DNA of 14,576 nucleotides from Anaerofilum sp. (GTDB lineage: Bacteria > Bacillota > Clostridia > Oscillospirales > Ruminococcaceae), in assembly GCA_020024115.1 (NCBI GenBank), contig JAHHUF010000039.1, positions 1 through 14,576 on the forward strand, read 5' to 3'. A program made the position numbers and the translations under genes. Each line of letters starts with the position of its first letter. The first letter of the stretch is position 1. Positions 1 to 7,203 of this stretch are shown here, piece by piece. The notes beneath the pieces were generated by a model that saw nothing but the letters and a program-made list of their open reading frames with translations, had not been told where the DNA came from and made no database searches.

Positions 1-100
1 ATTGCTATTTGGTGTGCTGTTTTGGCTTGAACTTGTGTAGACACTATTTAAAAAGGCGAAACATTCGTTTTTCTATAATAAATAGTATCTATTACATTAA

Positions 101-146
101 AAAACACCACACAAATCTATTCAACAACAGACTTGTGTGGTGTTTT
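101..146. terminator. Bidirectional intrinsic terminator
   Basis: A perfect 14-bp stem pairs 101-114 with 133-146 around an 18-base loop. Read leftward it ends in a run of T residues just past the yitT stop codon, and read rightward it is followed by a T-rich stretch. It therefore most likely ends the yifB-yitT transcript, and could also stop a rightward gene entering from the left edge of the window. Confidence 0.85.
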
Positions 147-149
147 GGT

Positions 150-1028
150 TTATTTTGTCTCTGAAAGTGTTAAACGGTCAAGAGTGAATCCTCTGCCATG
201 CACTTCATTGACTTGATGAATAATGATAAATGCTTCGGGGTCAATCTTTTGAATCATTTGGGTTAGTTTTGAAAGCTGTCGGTTGTTTACAATAGTCAGC
301 AGCATCTTTTTGTCCTCTTTTGCAAAACCAGACTCTGCTTTCAGCAATGTTGTGCCTAAATTTAGCTGATGAATAATAATATCTCGAACCTTCTCCTCTT
401 TTGTGGTGATAATCTTCACTTGCAGGCGACTTTGTCCTGCCAACAATACTTTTCCCAAAACAGAAGAATAGATGATAACCAATAATACACCGTACAGCAC
501 ACGCTCTGGGTCAGAAAAAGAAAGCTGTGCCAATAAAATAAAGAAATCAAGAGCATAGAGCGTGACGGAAACGGGAAGACGGAATTTCTTGTTTAACAAA
601 ATTGGGAAAAAGTCTATACCCCCAGTAGATGACCTGGCACTCAGTACAATTCCGATGGCACAGCCAAGCATCAAACCACCCAGCAAAGTCCCCAGTACAA
701 CATCTGTGGTGAGATGCTGCAAAAAAGAAATCCGTTGCAGTAGTTTCAGAATCATAGGATAGAAAAAAGTGGATAAAGCAGTGGATAGAGCGAAGGCTTT
801 GCCCAGTGTCAAAAAGCCTAAAATAAAGGTGATGATATTAAAAATAAACACAAAATCCGGGACAGGGATATGCAGCCAGTGCTGAACAGACAAGGCGATT
901 CCTGTGGAACCACCAGTCACAAGCCCACAAGGCAGAATAAACATGGTAACTGCCAGAGCATACAATGTATTACCAGCAAGAACTAAGGCAATATGTTTTA
1001 CTAAAGAAATAATTTTAGAGTGTGACAA
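150..1028 (-). CDS. YitT family membrane protein (DUF2179 C-terminal domain)
   Basis: This is an integral membrane protein of the YitT family, whose substrate is not established; transport has been proposed. The 292 residues match the usual family length. Roughly residues 1-200 form about six hydrophobic segments, with the family glycine motifs GGSTGI near residue 40 and SSTGGIDF near residue 132. Residues 220-285 form a soluble DUF2179 domain with the typical ending FIIIHQVNEVHGRGF. The start is a TTG at 1026-1028 preceded by an AAAGG ribosome binding site about 10 bases upstream. The first ATG alternative, 29 codons in, would remove the first membrane segment, so I prefer TTG. The gene follows yifB by 34 bases on the same strand and probably shares its promoter. 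The family call is firm; the function is unknown. Confidence 0.92.
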   Translation of the reverse strand: MSHSKIISLVKHIALVLAGNTLYALAVTMFILPCGLVTGGSTGIALSVQHWLHIPVPDFVFIFNIITFILGFLTLGKAFALSTALSTFFYPMILKLLQRISFLQHLTTDVVLGTLLGGLMLGCAIGIVLSARSSTGGIDFFPILLNKKFRLPVSVTLYALDFFILLAQLSFSDPERVLYGVLLVIIYSSVLGKVLLAGQSRLQVKIITTKEEKVRDIIIHQLNLGTTLLKAESGFAKEDKKMLLTIVNNRQLSKLTQMIQKIDPEAFIIIHQVNEVHGRGFTLDRLTLSETK

Positions 1029-1062
1029 TAAAAAACAACCTTTCTTTATCTGAAACCTTATT

Positions 1063-2592
1063 TTATAAATAATAAGAAATATTACGGTCTAAAGTACGAT
1101 ACTGCAGAGCTTCACCAATGTGTGGCTCTTCGATTTTTGGGCTGTCTGCCATATCTGCAATGGTGCGGGCGACCTTTAAAATACGGCTGTATGCCCGTGC
1201 CGAAAGCCCCAGTTTTTCAAAGGCAGAGGAAAGCATTTTTGTAGCAGAAACTGTGGTTTGGCAAATGCTTCTGAGGTGTGAATCAGGAATTTGTGCATTG
1301 CAGACAGCGTCAAAGTCTGCCAAGCGTTTTTGCTGAATCTTTCTTGCTGCAATCACACGCTCACGCACAATTTGGCTGGATTCTCCTCCTGTTGGGCTGG
1401 ACAGAGATTCGTAGTCCACAGGGTCTACATTTACATGAAGGTCGATGCGGTCAAGCAAAGGTCCGGAAATTCGGCTGCGGTATCGTTCAATTGCAGAAGT
1501 TGAACAAGTGCAAGAGTGGCTAGGATGCCCCAAATATCCACAAGGACAAGGGTTCATCGCTGCAACTAACATAATATGGCAAGGAAATGTAGTTTGTGCA
1601 GCTGCACGGCTGATGACAATTTTTCCGTCTTCCAATGGCTGACGCAAAATTTCCAAAGCGGAACGATGAAACTCCGGCAGTTCGTCCAAAAATAAAACAC
1701 CATTGTGTGCAAGACTGATTTCACCAGGGCGGGGAACAGTACCACCACCTGTAAGAGCAGTGGAACTGACAGTGTGGTGGGGAGAACGAAAAGGCCGCAC
1801 AGAAAGCAAACCACTGCCGGATTCCAACAAGCCCGCAACCGAATGGATTTGGGTGGTTTCCATTGATTCAGATTGGCTCAAAGGCGGTAAAATTCCTGGC
1901 AGACGCTTGGCAAGCATACTTTTTCCGCTGCCAGGTGTGCCAATAAACAAGAGGTTATGTCCGCCTGCTGCTGCAATTTCCAAAGCACGGCGTGCTTCGG
2001 GTTGTCCATGCACATCAGACAAGTCAAAAAGGGTGTCGTCAAATGTGTTGACAAAGGGAGAATAAGAAAGAGGTGAAAGTAATTTTTCACCTCGAAGATG
2101 AAGAAGCAATTCATTTACATGTTTCAAGGGATATACCGTTAGTTCAGGCAGAACCGCTGCCTCTGCTGCATTGGCAGCCGGTAAAAACAATTCTTTGATT
2201 CCGTTTTCCCGTGCTGCAAGTGCCATTGTGAGAATGCCTTGAATGGGACGAATTGCACCATCCAAAGAAAGTTCGCCAGCAAAAGCAGAGTTGGAAGACA
2301 AAAAAGGAATTTGTCCACTGGCAGAAAGAATACCCAGCAAAATAGGCAAGTCATAAACAGGGCCGGTTTTTTTCAAGTCAGCAGGGGCGAGGTTGAGGGT
2401 GATTCTGCTGACAGGAAAGTCAAGCCCCAAGTTTTTGATGGCACTGCGAACACGGTCGCGGCTTTCTTTTACTGCACTGTCCGGCAGTCCAACCAGTTCA
2501 AATTGCGGCAGTCCACGGGAAATATCCACTTCAACTGTTACAACAAATCCTTTCAGAGCAAAAACTCCCATGCTTTCTACCTGTGCAAACAT
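1063..2592 (-). CDS. YifB/ComM family Mg-chelatase-like AAA+ ATPase
   Basis: This AAA+ ATPase belongs to the YifB/ComM family. In naturally competent Gammaproteobacteria ComM is a hexameric helicase that promotes branch migration of incoming DNA; the role in clostridia is not settled. The 509 residues are full length. Residues 20-140 form the N-terminal ChlI-type domain, followed by the AAA+ core with Walker A GTPGSGKS at 218-225 and Walker B LFLDELPEF with D303 and E304. A cysteine cluster, PCPCGYLGHPSHSCTC, follows, and a C-terminal Mg-chelatase helical domain ends in the typical RILKVARTIADM segment. The ATG start has a GGGAG site 8 bases upstream on the minus strand. Despite the Mg-chelatase name, no chlorophyll or cobalamin genes are nearby. 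It leads a likely two-gene transcript with yitT. Confidence 0.96.
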   Translation of the reverse strand: MFAQVESMGVFALKGFVVTVEVDISRGLPQFELVGLPDSAVKESRDRVRSAIKNLGLDFPVSRITLNLAPADLKKTGPVYDLPILLGILSASGQIPFLSSNSAFAGELSLDGAIRPIQGILTMALAARENGIKELFLPAANAAEAAVLPELTVYPLKHVNELLLHLRGEKLLSPLSYSPFVNTFDDTLFDLSDVHGQPEARRALEIAAAGGHNLLFIGTPGSGKSMLAKRLPGILPPLSQSESMETTQIHSVAGLLESGSGLLSVRPFRSPHHTVSSTALTGGGTVPRPGEISLAHNGVLFLDELPEFHRSALEILRQPLEDGKIVISRAAAQTTFPCHIMLVAAMNPCPCGYLGHPSHSCTCSTSAIERYRSRISGPLLDRIDLHVNVDPVDYESLSSPTGGESSQIVRERVIAARKIQQKRLADFDAVCNAQIPDSHLRSICQTTVSATKMLSSAFEKLGLSARAYSRILKVARTIADMADSPKIEEPHIGEALQYRTLDRNISYYL

Positions 2593-2628
2593 CTAAACTT
2601 CTCCCTTTCAACAAATAATCTATCATAA

Positions 2629-2657
2629 ATTATACCTTTTTAAAAGAATTTACACAA
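2629..2657 (-). promoter_or_regulatory. Sigma-A promoter for yifB-yitT
   Basis: On the minus strand, TTGTGT (2657-2652) and TATAAT (2634-2629) are separated by exactly 17 bases, and the yifB start codon lies 37 bases downstream of the -10 box. The consensus -10 box and the spacing make this a good vegetative promoter call. Confidence 0.75.
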
Positions 2658-2664
2658 TACTCAA

Positions 2665-2693
2665 TTGACAATCGGTTTTGTAATGTTTATTAT
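2665..2693 (+). promoter_or_regulatory. Sigma-A promoter for the phosphoglucomutase gene
   Basis: A consensus TTGACA (2665-2670) is followed after 17 bases by TATTAT (2688-2693), leaving a leader of roughly 95 bases before the ATG at 2796. It stands back-to-back with the leftward yifB promoter, with only 7 bases between the two -35 boxes, so occupancy of one may influence the other. Confidence 0.8.
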
Positions 2694-2795
2694 AAAGGTA
2701 CTGCATATTTATGATACTACAGGCAAAGATGAGAATGTCTGCATCAAGCTACAAAAGCAGAGCAGTATGATAAAAGTGTGAAAGTGGGGGCATTT

Positions 2796-4508
2796 ATGTA
2801 TAACAAAGAGTATGATCGTTGGTTGAACTGCGAGTTGGAGGACAAAGACCTAAAACCGGAATTGGTAAGTGTTCAGGGAGATGAGGAAGCTGTTCGTGAC
2901 CGGTTTGCAGTATCGCTGAAGTTTGGTACTGCCGGTTTGCGTGGTGTCATCGGCGCAGGCACAAACCGTATGAACATTTATGTAGTGCGTCAAGCAACAC
3001 AAGGTTTGGCAAACTGGGTGAAAACACAAGGTGGCACCCAGACAGTTGCAATCAGCTATGACAGCCGTATTAAAAGTGATGTGTTTGCAAAAGCTGCTGC
3101 CGAAGTTTTGGCAGCAAATGGCGTGCATGTTCGCATTTATGACCAGTTGATGCCGGTTCCTGCTTTGAGCTTTGCAACTCGCTATTATAAGTGTAATGCA
3201 GGTATTATGATTACTGCAAGCCATAACCCTGCAAAATATAATGGATATAAGGCATACGGTTCAGATGGCTGTCAGATGACTGATGAAGCAGCAGATGTGG
3301 TATATGCAGAAATTCAAAAAACAGATGTGCTTACCGGTGCAAAGGTTGTGCCTTTTGAGCAAGGAATTGCAGATGGATTGATTCAATATGTTGGCAAAGA
3401 TTGCTGTGAAGCATTATATCAAGCAATTGAAAGCCGCAGTGTACGCCCTAATTTGTGCAAAACCGCTGGCTTAAAGCTGGTTTACAGCCCTTTGAATGGT
3501 TCCGGATTGGTTCCAGTCACCAGAGTTTTGGCAGATATTGGTGTGACGGATATTGAAATTGTACCCGAACAAAAAGAGCCTGACGGAAACTTCCCAACCT
3601 GCCCTTATCCAAACCCCGAAATTTATGAAGCACTGCATTTGGGCTTGGAACTGGCAAAGAAAAATGGGGCAGATTTGATGCTGGCAACCGACCCCGATGC
3701 TGACCGTGTGGGCATTGCAGTTCGCTGCAAAGATGGCAGCTATGAACTGTTGTCGGGCAATGAGGTGGGCGTTTTGCTGCTGGATTATATCTGTACTGCA
3801 CGCATTGAAAACGGAACCATGCCTGCAAACCCGGTTTGTGCAAAATCCATTGTATCCACTCCGCTGGCAGATGTTGTTGCAAAGAAATATGGTGTAGAAT
3901 GTCGCAATGTGCTGACCGGCTTTAAATGGATTGGTGACCAGATTGCCAAGCTGGAGGTTGCTGGTGAGGTAGAACGCTTTATTTTTGGCTTTGAAGAAAG
4001 TTATGGCTATTTGGCAGGTAGCTATGTCCGTGACAAAGATGCAGTGGTTGCAAGTATGCTGATTTGCGAAATGGCAGCTTATTACCGCAGCAAGGGTTCT
4101 TCTATTAAAGAGGAACTGGAGCGGATTTATGCAGAGTATGGACGCTATTTGAACAAAGTAGACAGCTATGAATTCCCAGGTTTGTCTGGAATGGATAAGA
4201 TGAATTCTATTATGGATTCTCTGCGCAAACAGCCTCCACTGGAATTTGCAGGACACAAGGTTGTAACAGTTGCAGATTATAAAGCACAGACCATTGCAAA
4301 TGTACAGACAGGCGAAACCATTGGCACAGGTTTGCCAACTGCCAATGTATTGATTTATTCTTTGGAAAATGGCAGCTCTGTTGTGGTTCGTCCCAGTGGA
4401 ACAGAGCCAAAAATCAAAACCTATTTCACCACAAAGGGAAAAGATTTACAAGAGGCTGAGAAGCAAAAAGAATTGCTTGCCAATGCACTAAAACCCTTGT
4501 TGGCTTAA
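2796..4508 (+). CDS. Phospho-sugar mutase (alpha-phosphoglucomutase type)
   Basis: This cytoplasmic alpha-D-phosphohexomutase probably interconverts glucose 1-phosphate and glucose 6-phosphate, feeding UDP-glucose and cell-envelope sugar synthesis. All four family sites are visible in order: the phosphoserine loop TASHNPAKYNGY with catalytic S142, the metal loop DPDADR at 299-304, the sugar-binding GFEESYGY from 398, and the phosphate-binding RPSGTEPK from 532. The 570-residue length fits the long PgcA-like branch rather than the approximately 450-residue GlmM/ManB branch. I start at the ATG at 2796 because a GGGGG ribosome binding site ends five bases before it. A GTG 18 bases further upstream is in frame but lacks such a site. 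Substrate preference (glucose versus mannose or glucosamine) cannot be proved from sequence. Confidence 0.95.
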   Translation: MYNKEYDRWLNCELEDKDLKPELVSVQGDEEAVRDRFAVSLKFGTAGLRGVIGAGTNRMNIYVVRQATQGLANWVKTQGGTQTVAISYDSRIKSDVFAKAAAEVLAANGVHVRIYDQLMPVPALSFATRYYKCNAGIMITASHNPAKYNGYKAYGSDGCQMTDEAADVVYAEIQKTDVLTGAKVVPFEQGIADGLIQYVGKDCCEALYQAIESRSVRPNLCKTAGLKLVYSPLNGSGLVPVTRVLADIGVTDIEIVPEQKEPDGNFPTCPYPNPEIYEALHLGLELAKKNGADLMLATDPDADRVGIAVRCKDGSYELLSGNEVGVLLLDYICTARIENGTMPANPVCAKSIVSTPLADVVAKKYGVECRNVLTGFKWIGDQIAKLEVAGEVERFIFGFEESYGYLAGSYVRDKDAVVASMLICEMAAYYRSKGSSIKEELERIYAEYGRYLNKVDSYEFPGLSGMDKMNSIMDSLRKQPPLEFAGHKVVTVADYKAQTIANVQTGETIGTGLPTANVLIYSLENGSSVVVRPSGTEPKIKTYFTTKGKDLQEAEKQKELLANALKPLLA

Positions 4509-4514
4509 TTTGTT

Positions 4515-4778
4515 ATGATACACTTTTTTAACCGAAAACAGCTATTGGCGGATTTTGACATCAGCCTTGTGGCACAAGCCAGAGAAATCTTGAAACAGCA
4601 AGGCGTTCCCCTTGTATACAAAACAAAGCGAGGGGATGACCATGCGGCACATGGGGTGGGGGCTGCATCAAATGGAAAAGCAGGGTCTTTCCCCAAAATT
4701 TATGTGCATATCATTTATGTACATAAACAAGATTATCAAATTGCAAAGAGAATGTTGCATGATGCAAAACTGCTGTAA
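4515..4778 (+). CDS. Small DUF2007-like protein
   Basis: This is an 87-residue protein whose layout resembles the small DUF2007 (putative signal-transducing) proteins common in clostridia. An N-terminal FFNRKQLL segment precedes a helix that ends in REILKQQGVPLVYKTK. A glycine- and alanine-rich loop comes next, then a beta strand and helix, YVHIIYVHKQDYQIAKRML. I recognise the pattern but cannot assign a function. It starts only 6 bases after the mutase stop codon, and no Shine-Dalgarno sequence is visible in that gap, so translation is probably coupled to the upstream gene. No terminator separates the two. No signal peptide or membrane segment is seen. Confidence 0.75.
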   Translation: MIHFFNRKQLLADFDISLVAQAREILKQQGVPLVYKTKRGDDHAAHGVGAASNGKAGSFPKIYVHIIYVHKQDYQIAKRMLHDAKLL

Positions 4779-4785
4779 AAAAGCA

Positions 4786-4815
4786 TTGACAAATCGGATA
4801 GAAATATGATAGAAT
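4786..4815 (+). promoter_or_regulatory. Sigma-A promoter for rpmE
   Basis: TTGACA (4786-4791) is followed after 18 bases by TAGAAT (4810-4815), one mismatch from the consensus -10 box. It lies just past the stop of the small upstream gene and leaves a leader of about 125 bases before the rpmE start. Confidence 0.75.
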
Positions 4816-4833
4816 ATTACAGCAATCGTTCCC

Positions 4834-4934
4834 AAGGCTGCTCCGCAGTGTTTGAACTGTGCTGGTAGCCGATATTGAAGGTTGTGATGGGCACATGCCA
4901 CAAAACATGGCCCCAATTGTCATAAACCAGAAAT
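4834..4934 (+). promoter_or_regulatory. Structured rpmE 5' leader, candidate L31 autoregulatory RNA
   Basis: The transcribed leader holds a long continuous hairpin. GGCTGCT (4836-4842) pairs with GGTAGCC and its neighbours (4863-4870), allowing wobble pairs, and CGCAGT (4844-4849) pairs with ACTGTG (4856-4861) around a GTTTGA loop. A second possible stem joins GGGC (4889-4892) to GCCC (4910-4913), with an inner GCCA/TGGC pair. L31 leaders that bind the ribosomal protein and repress its synthesis are known in several bacterial groups. Whether this one belongs to that class is inference from position and foldability. Confidence 0.45.
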
Positions 4935-4947
4935 GAGGTGAACAAGA

Positions 4948-5145
4948 ATGAAACCAGGTATTCATCCCAACTATGTTGAGAGCACTATTACTTGCGCTTG
5001 TGGCGAAGTGATTAAGACTCGTTCTAGCAAACCTGAAATCCGTGTTGAGGTATGCTCTAAGTGCCATCCTTTCTACACCGGTAAGCAGAAACTGGTTGAT
5101 ACCGGCGGACGAGTAGACCGCTTCAAAAAGCGTTTCGGTCTGTAA
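4948..5145 (+). CDS. rpmE: 50S ribosomal protein L31 (zinc-binding type)
   Basis: The 65-residue ribosomal protein L31 is a component of the large subunit near the intersubunit bridge. It begins with the family signature MKPGIHPNY and keeps the four zinc-binding cysteines C16, C18, C36 and C39, so it is the zinc-containing C+ form rather than the YtiA-like C- form made during zinc shortage. The C-terminal signature GRVDRFKKRFG is intact. A GAGGTG ribosome binding site lies 7 bases before the ATG. The gene has its own promoter, a structured leader and a strong terminator, and so looks like a single-gene transcription unit. Confidence 0.98.
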   Translation: MKPGIHPNYVESTITCACGEVIKTRSSKPEIRVEVCSKCHPFYTGKQKLVDTGGRVDRFKKRFGL

Positions 5146-5180
5146 TTCAATTGAGTTTCAGATAGCTGAAAAGCAAAACC

Positions 5181-5214
5181 AAAGGCTCGAAAGTTTTGGC
5201 TTTCGAGCCTTTTT
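5181..5214 (+). terminator. Strong intrinsic terminator after rpmE
   Basis: A perfect 10-bp stem, GGCTCGAAAG (5184-5193) with CTTTCGAGCC (5200-5209), encloses a six-base loop and is followed by TTTTT. Flanking AAA and TTT can extend the stem to 13 pairs. It lies 38 bases past the rpmE stop codon. Confidence 0.95.
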
Positions 5215-5267
5215 CTATGCCAAAAAGTCTTTTTGTATAAACTCTGCCAAAATGATGCAAAATTTGC

Positions 5268-5296
5268 TTTACAATTTTTTCGGTTTTGTGTAAAAT
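5268..5296 (+). promoter_or_regulatory. Probable sigma-A promoter for the yigZ-family gene
   Basis: TTTACA (5268-5273) and TAAAAT (5291-5296), each one mismatch from consensus, are 17 bases apart. The pair lies after the rpmE terminator and gives an untranslated leader of about 100 bases containing the hairpin at 5337-5377. Confidence 0.6.
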
Positions 5297-5336
5297 TAAA
5301 AATAACTATTGCTATTTTTGTCAGGGTGTATCTGAA

Positions 5337-5377
5337 AATTAAGGAATTGAACATTTTTGTGTGGTGTTTCCTTAATT
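5337..5377 (+). promoter_or_regulatory. Leader hairpin upstream of the yigZ-family gene
   Basis: AATTAAGGAA (5337-5346) is the exact reverse complement of TTCCTTAATT (5368-5377), giving a 10-bp stem with a 21-base loop. It ends 12 bases before the GGAGG ribosome binding site at 5390. There is no T-run after it, so a terminator role is unlikely. A regulatory or mRNA-stability role is possible but unproven. Confidence 0.5.
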
Positions 5378-5400
5378 GCTTTGTTTTATGGAGGAATTGT

Positions 5401-6018
5401 ATGCAGGACTATACCACCATTCAAGGAAAAGCTGTGGCTGAAATCGAAGAAAAGAAAAGCCGATTTATTGCCAATGTGTCTTTTGTGGATACGGAAGAAA
5501 CTGCGGTGGAGTTTCTTTCCTCAATTCGAGCAATGCATCGAACAGCAAACCATAATGTGTATGCCTATGTTTTGCGAGAGGGCAATCGTATTCGCTATTC
5601 GGATGACGGAGAACCTGCCAAAACCGCAGGACTGCCTGTTTTGGAGGCAATTCAACACGCTGGTTTGACCGACTGTATTATTGTTGTCACCCGATATTTT
5701 GGCGGAACTTTGCTGGGAACCGGTGGCTTGGTGCGTGCTTATACAGCAAGTGCAGCAGCAGGACTGGCAGCATCAAAAGTTGTGACCGTGCGCAGTTGTG
5801 TTTCTGTACAAATCACAGTGGATTATTCCTTGTATGAGCGTGCATCGCTTTTGTTTGAGGCAGCAGGAGCAAAACAAGAAGAACCTGTTTTTACAGATAA
5901 GGTTTTGTTAAAAGGAATTTTGCCGGCAGGGGAAGAAGGTTCGCTAGTGATTTCCTTGCAGGAACTGACCCGTGGGTTGCAGGCAGAAGTGTCAAAACCA
6001 TTCTATTTGCCTTTTTAA
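5401..6018 (+). CDS. YigZ family protein (IMPACT/UPF0029)
   Basis: This 205-residue protein belongs to the YigZ/IMPACT family, whose bacterial members have no settled biochemical role; the eukaryotic relative IMPACT modulates the Gcn2 pathway. Residues 1-125 form the UPF0029 domain, recognisable from KKSRFIA, the HNVYAYV strand, DDGEPAKTAGLP and the family signature VVTRYFGGTLLGTGGLVRAY. Residues 140-200 form the C-terminal DUF1949-type ferredoxin-like domain. I place the start at the ATG at 5401, six bases after a GGAGG site. The reading frame is open further upstream, but that part is AT-rich, lacks a ribosome binding site and overlaps the promoter and leader hairpin. It appears to be a single-gene transcript. 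Confidence 0.93.
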   Translation: MQDYTTIQGKAVAEIEEKKSRFIANVSFVDTEETAVEFLSSIRAMHRTANHNVYAYVLREGNRIRYSDDGEPAKTAGLPVLEAIQHAGLTDCIIVVTRYFGGTLLGTGGLVRAYTASAAAGLAASKVVTVRSCVSVQITVDYSLYERASLLFEAAGAKQEEPVFTDKVLLKGILPAGEEGSLVISLQELTRGLQAEVSKPFYLPF

Positions 6019-6099
6019 AGATAAAAACTGTTTTATTTGTAAGTTTTTTGAAAAAATTATAATTTTTATAATGCAATACCAACAAAAAAATAAATTTCG

Positions 6100-6120
6100 C
6101 CTTTTATAAAGAAGGTTTTT
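6100..6120 (+). terminator. Possible weak terminator between yigZ and dgt
   Basis: CCTTT (6100-6104) can pair with GAAGG (6111-6115), with one wobble pair, before TTTTT. The stem is short. The rest of the 6019-6179 gap is very AT-rich and contains two TATAAT hexamers (6058-6063 and 6067-6072) that could be -10 boxes for the dgt-dnaG transcript. The only matching -35 I find for either is TTGTAA at 6037-6042, with a short 15-base spacer. Confidence 0.3.
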
Positions 6121-6179
6121 CCTGATTTATGTCGTATATATTTATAGAGGGGATAAACTCAGAATGGGAGGCGAAAAAG

Positions 6180-7178
6180 ATGACTGTGAGAGAACGCACC
6201 CAATGCTTGGAAGAACAAATTCTAAGCCCCTATGCAGCAAAAAGTGCTGCAAGCAAAGGCAGACAAAAACCGGAAGAAGAATGTCCATTGCGAACTTGCT
6301 TTCAGCGAGACAGAGACCGAATTGTTCATTGCAAAGCCTTTCGGCGGTTGAAGCAAAAAACACAGGTTTTTCTTTCACCGGAAGGCGACCATTATCGAAC
6401 ACGCCTAACTCATACAGTAGAAGTGGCACAAATTGCCCGCACCATTGCCAGAGCATTGCAGCTGAATGAAGACTTAACCGAAGCAATTGCTCTGGGGCAT
6501 GATTTGGGGCACACGCCTTTTGGGCATGCCGGAGAATATGTCCTCAACAAAATTCTTCCACAAGGGTTTCACCACTATGAGCAAAGCGTGCGTGTGGTGC
6601 AGTTGTTGGAAGAAGATGGACAAGGTTTGAACCTGACCTTTGAGGTTTTGGATGGGATTTTGAACCATAAAAAAGGGCATACCCCTCAAACACAAGAAGG
6701 CTGGGTGGTGCAGTTTTCTGACCGTATTGCATATATGAACCATGATATTGAAGATGCTATCCGTGAAGGGGTTTTATCGGCTGACCAACTGCCACCCAAA
6801 GTGGTGCAGGTGCTAGGCAACACAAAATCAGAACGAATCAAATGTTTGATTTTGGATATGGTTGCTCATGGTGTGGAACAGATTGGTTTTTCTCCGAAAA
6901 TTGAAGAACAATATTTGACCCTGCACCGTTTTATGTATCAAAATGTATATGTGAACCCATACGCAAAAAAGGAAGAATCAAAAGTGGAAAAATTGCTGAC
7001 GGAATTATACGAGTATTTTTCTGCAAATCCCGAAAAAATGCCATGGGAATATACCGAAATTTATAAAAAAGAAGGTTGTGAGCGTGCAGTTTGTGATTAT
7101 ATTGCAGGAATGAGCGATGAATACGCTGTGCGGCTCTTTGAAAAAATTTTTGTTCCCCAAAAATGGGATGTATTTTAA
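6180..7178 (+). CDS. dgt: HD-domain dGTP triphosphohydrolase-like protein
   Basis: This is a deoxynucleotide triphosphohydrolase-like enzyme of the HD superfamily, expected to cleave dNTPs such as dGTP to the nucleoside and triphosphate and so help control nucleotide pools. The 332 residues fit the shorter clostridial dGTPase-like group. The N-terminal FQRDRDRIVHCKAFRRLKQKTQV block is family-typical. The metal site is complete: H78, H107-D108 in LGHDLGHTPFGH, and D181 in FSDRIAYMNHDIEDA. I start at the ATG at 6180, after a GGGAGG site. An ATG 51 bases upstream is in frame, but the added residues do not look like the family. The gene lies 25 bases ahead of dnaG, an arrangement common in clostridia, and is probably co-transcribed with it. 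Confidence 0.93.
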   Translation: MTVRERTQCLEEQILSPYAAKSAASKGRQKPEEECPLRTCFQRDRDRIVHCKAFRRLKQKTQVFLSPEGDHYRTRLTHTVEVAQIARTIARALQLNEDLTEAIALGHDLGHTPFGHAGEYVLNKILPQGFHHYEQSVRVVQLLEEDGQGLNLTFEVLDGILNHKKGHTPQTQEGWVVQFSDRIAYMNHDIEDAIREGVLSADQLPPKVVQVLGNTKSERIKCLILDMVAHGVEQIGFSPKIEEQYLTLHRFMYQNVYVNPYAKKEESKVEKLLTELYEYFSANPEKMPWEYTEIYKKEGCERAVCDYIAGMSDEYAVRLFEKIFVPQKWDVF

Positions 7179-7203
7179 AAAATAATAGAAAAGGAGGGGG
7201 ACT

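Noticed and set aside
2..40. End of a rightward reading frame (LLFGVLFWLELV then TAG) that could be the tail of a membrane protein
   Set aside because: Only twelve codons are visible, and other frames are also open over part of this stretch, so a gene cannot be supported.
1063..2592. Mg-chelatase name suggesting a tetrapyrrole pathway
   Set aside because: The domain order and motifs are those of YifB/ComM, and no chelatase partner genes (ChlD/ChlH or BchD/BchH types) are nearby.
3471..4256. Long open frame of 261 codons on the minus strand inside the phosphoglucomutase gene
   Set aside because: It lies wholly opposite a confidently assigned gene, is rich in Cys, His, Asn and Gln as expected for an antisense frame, and resembles no family.
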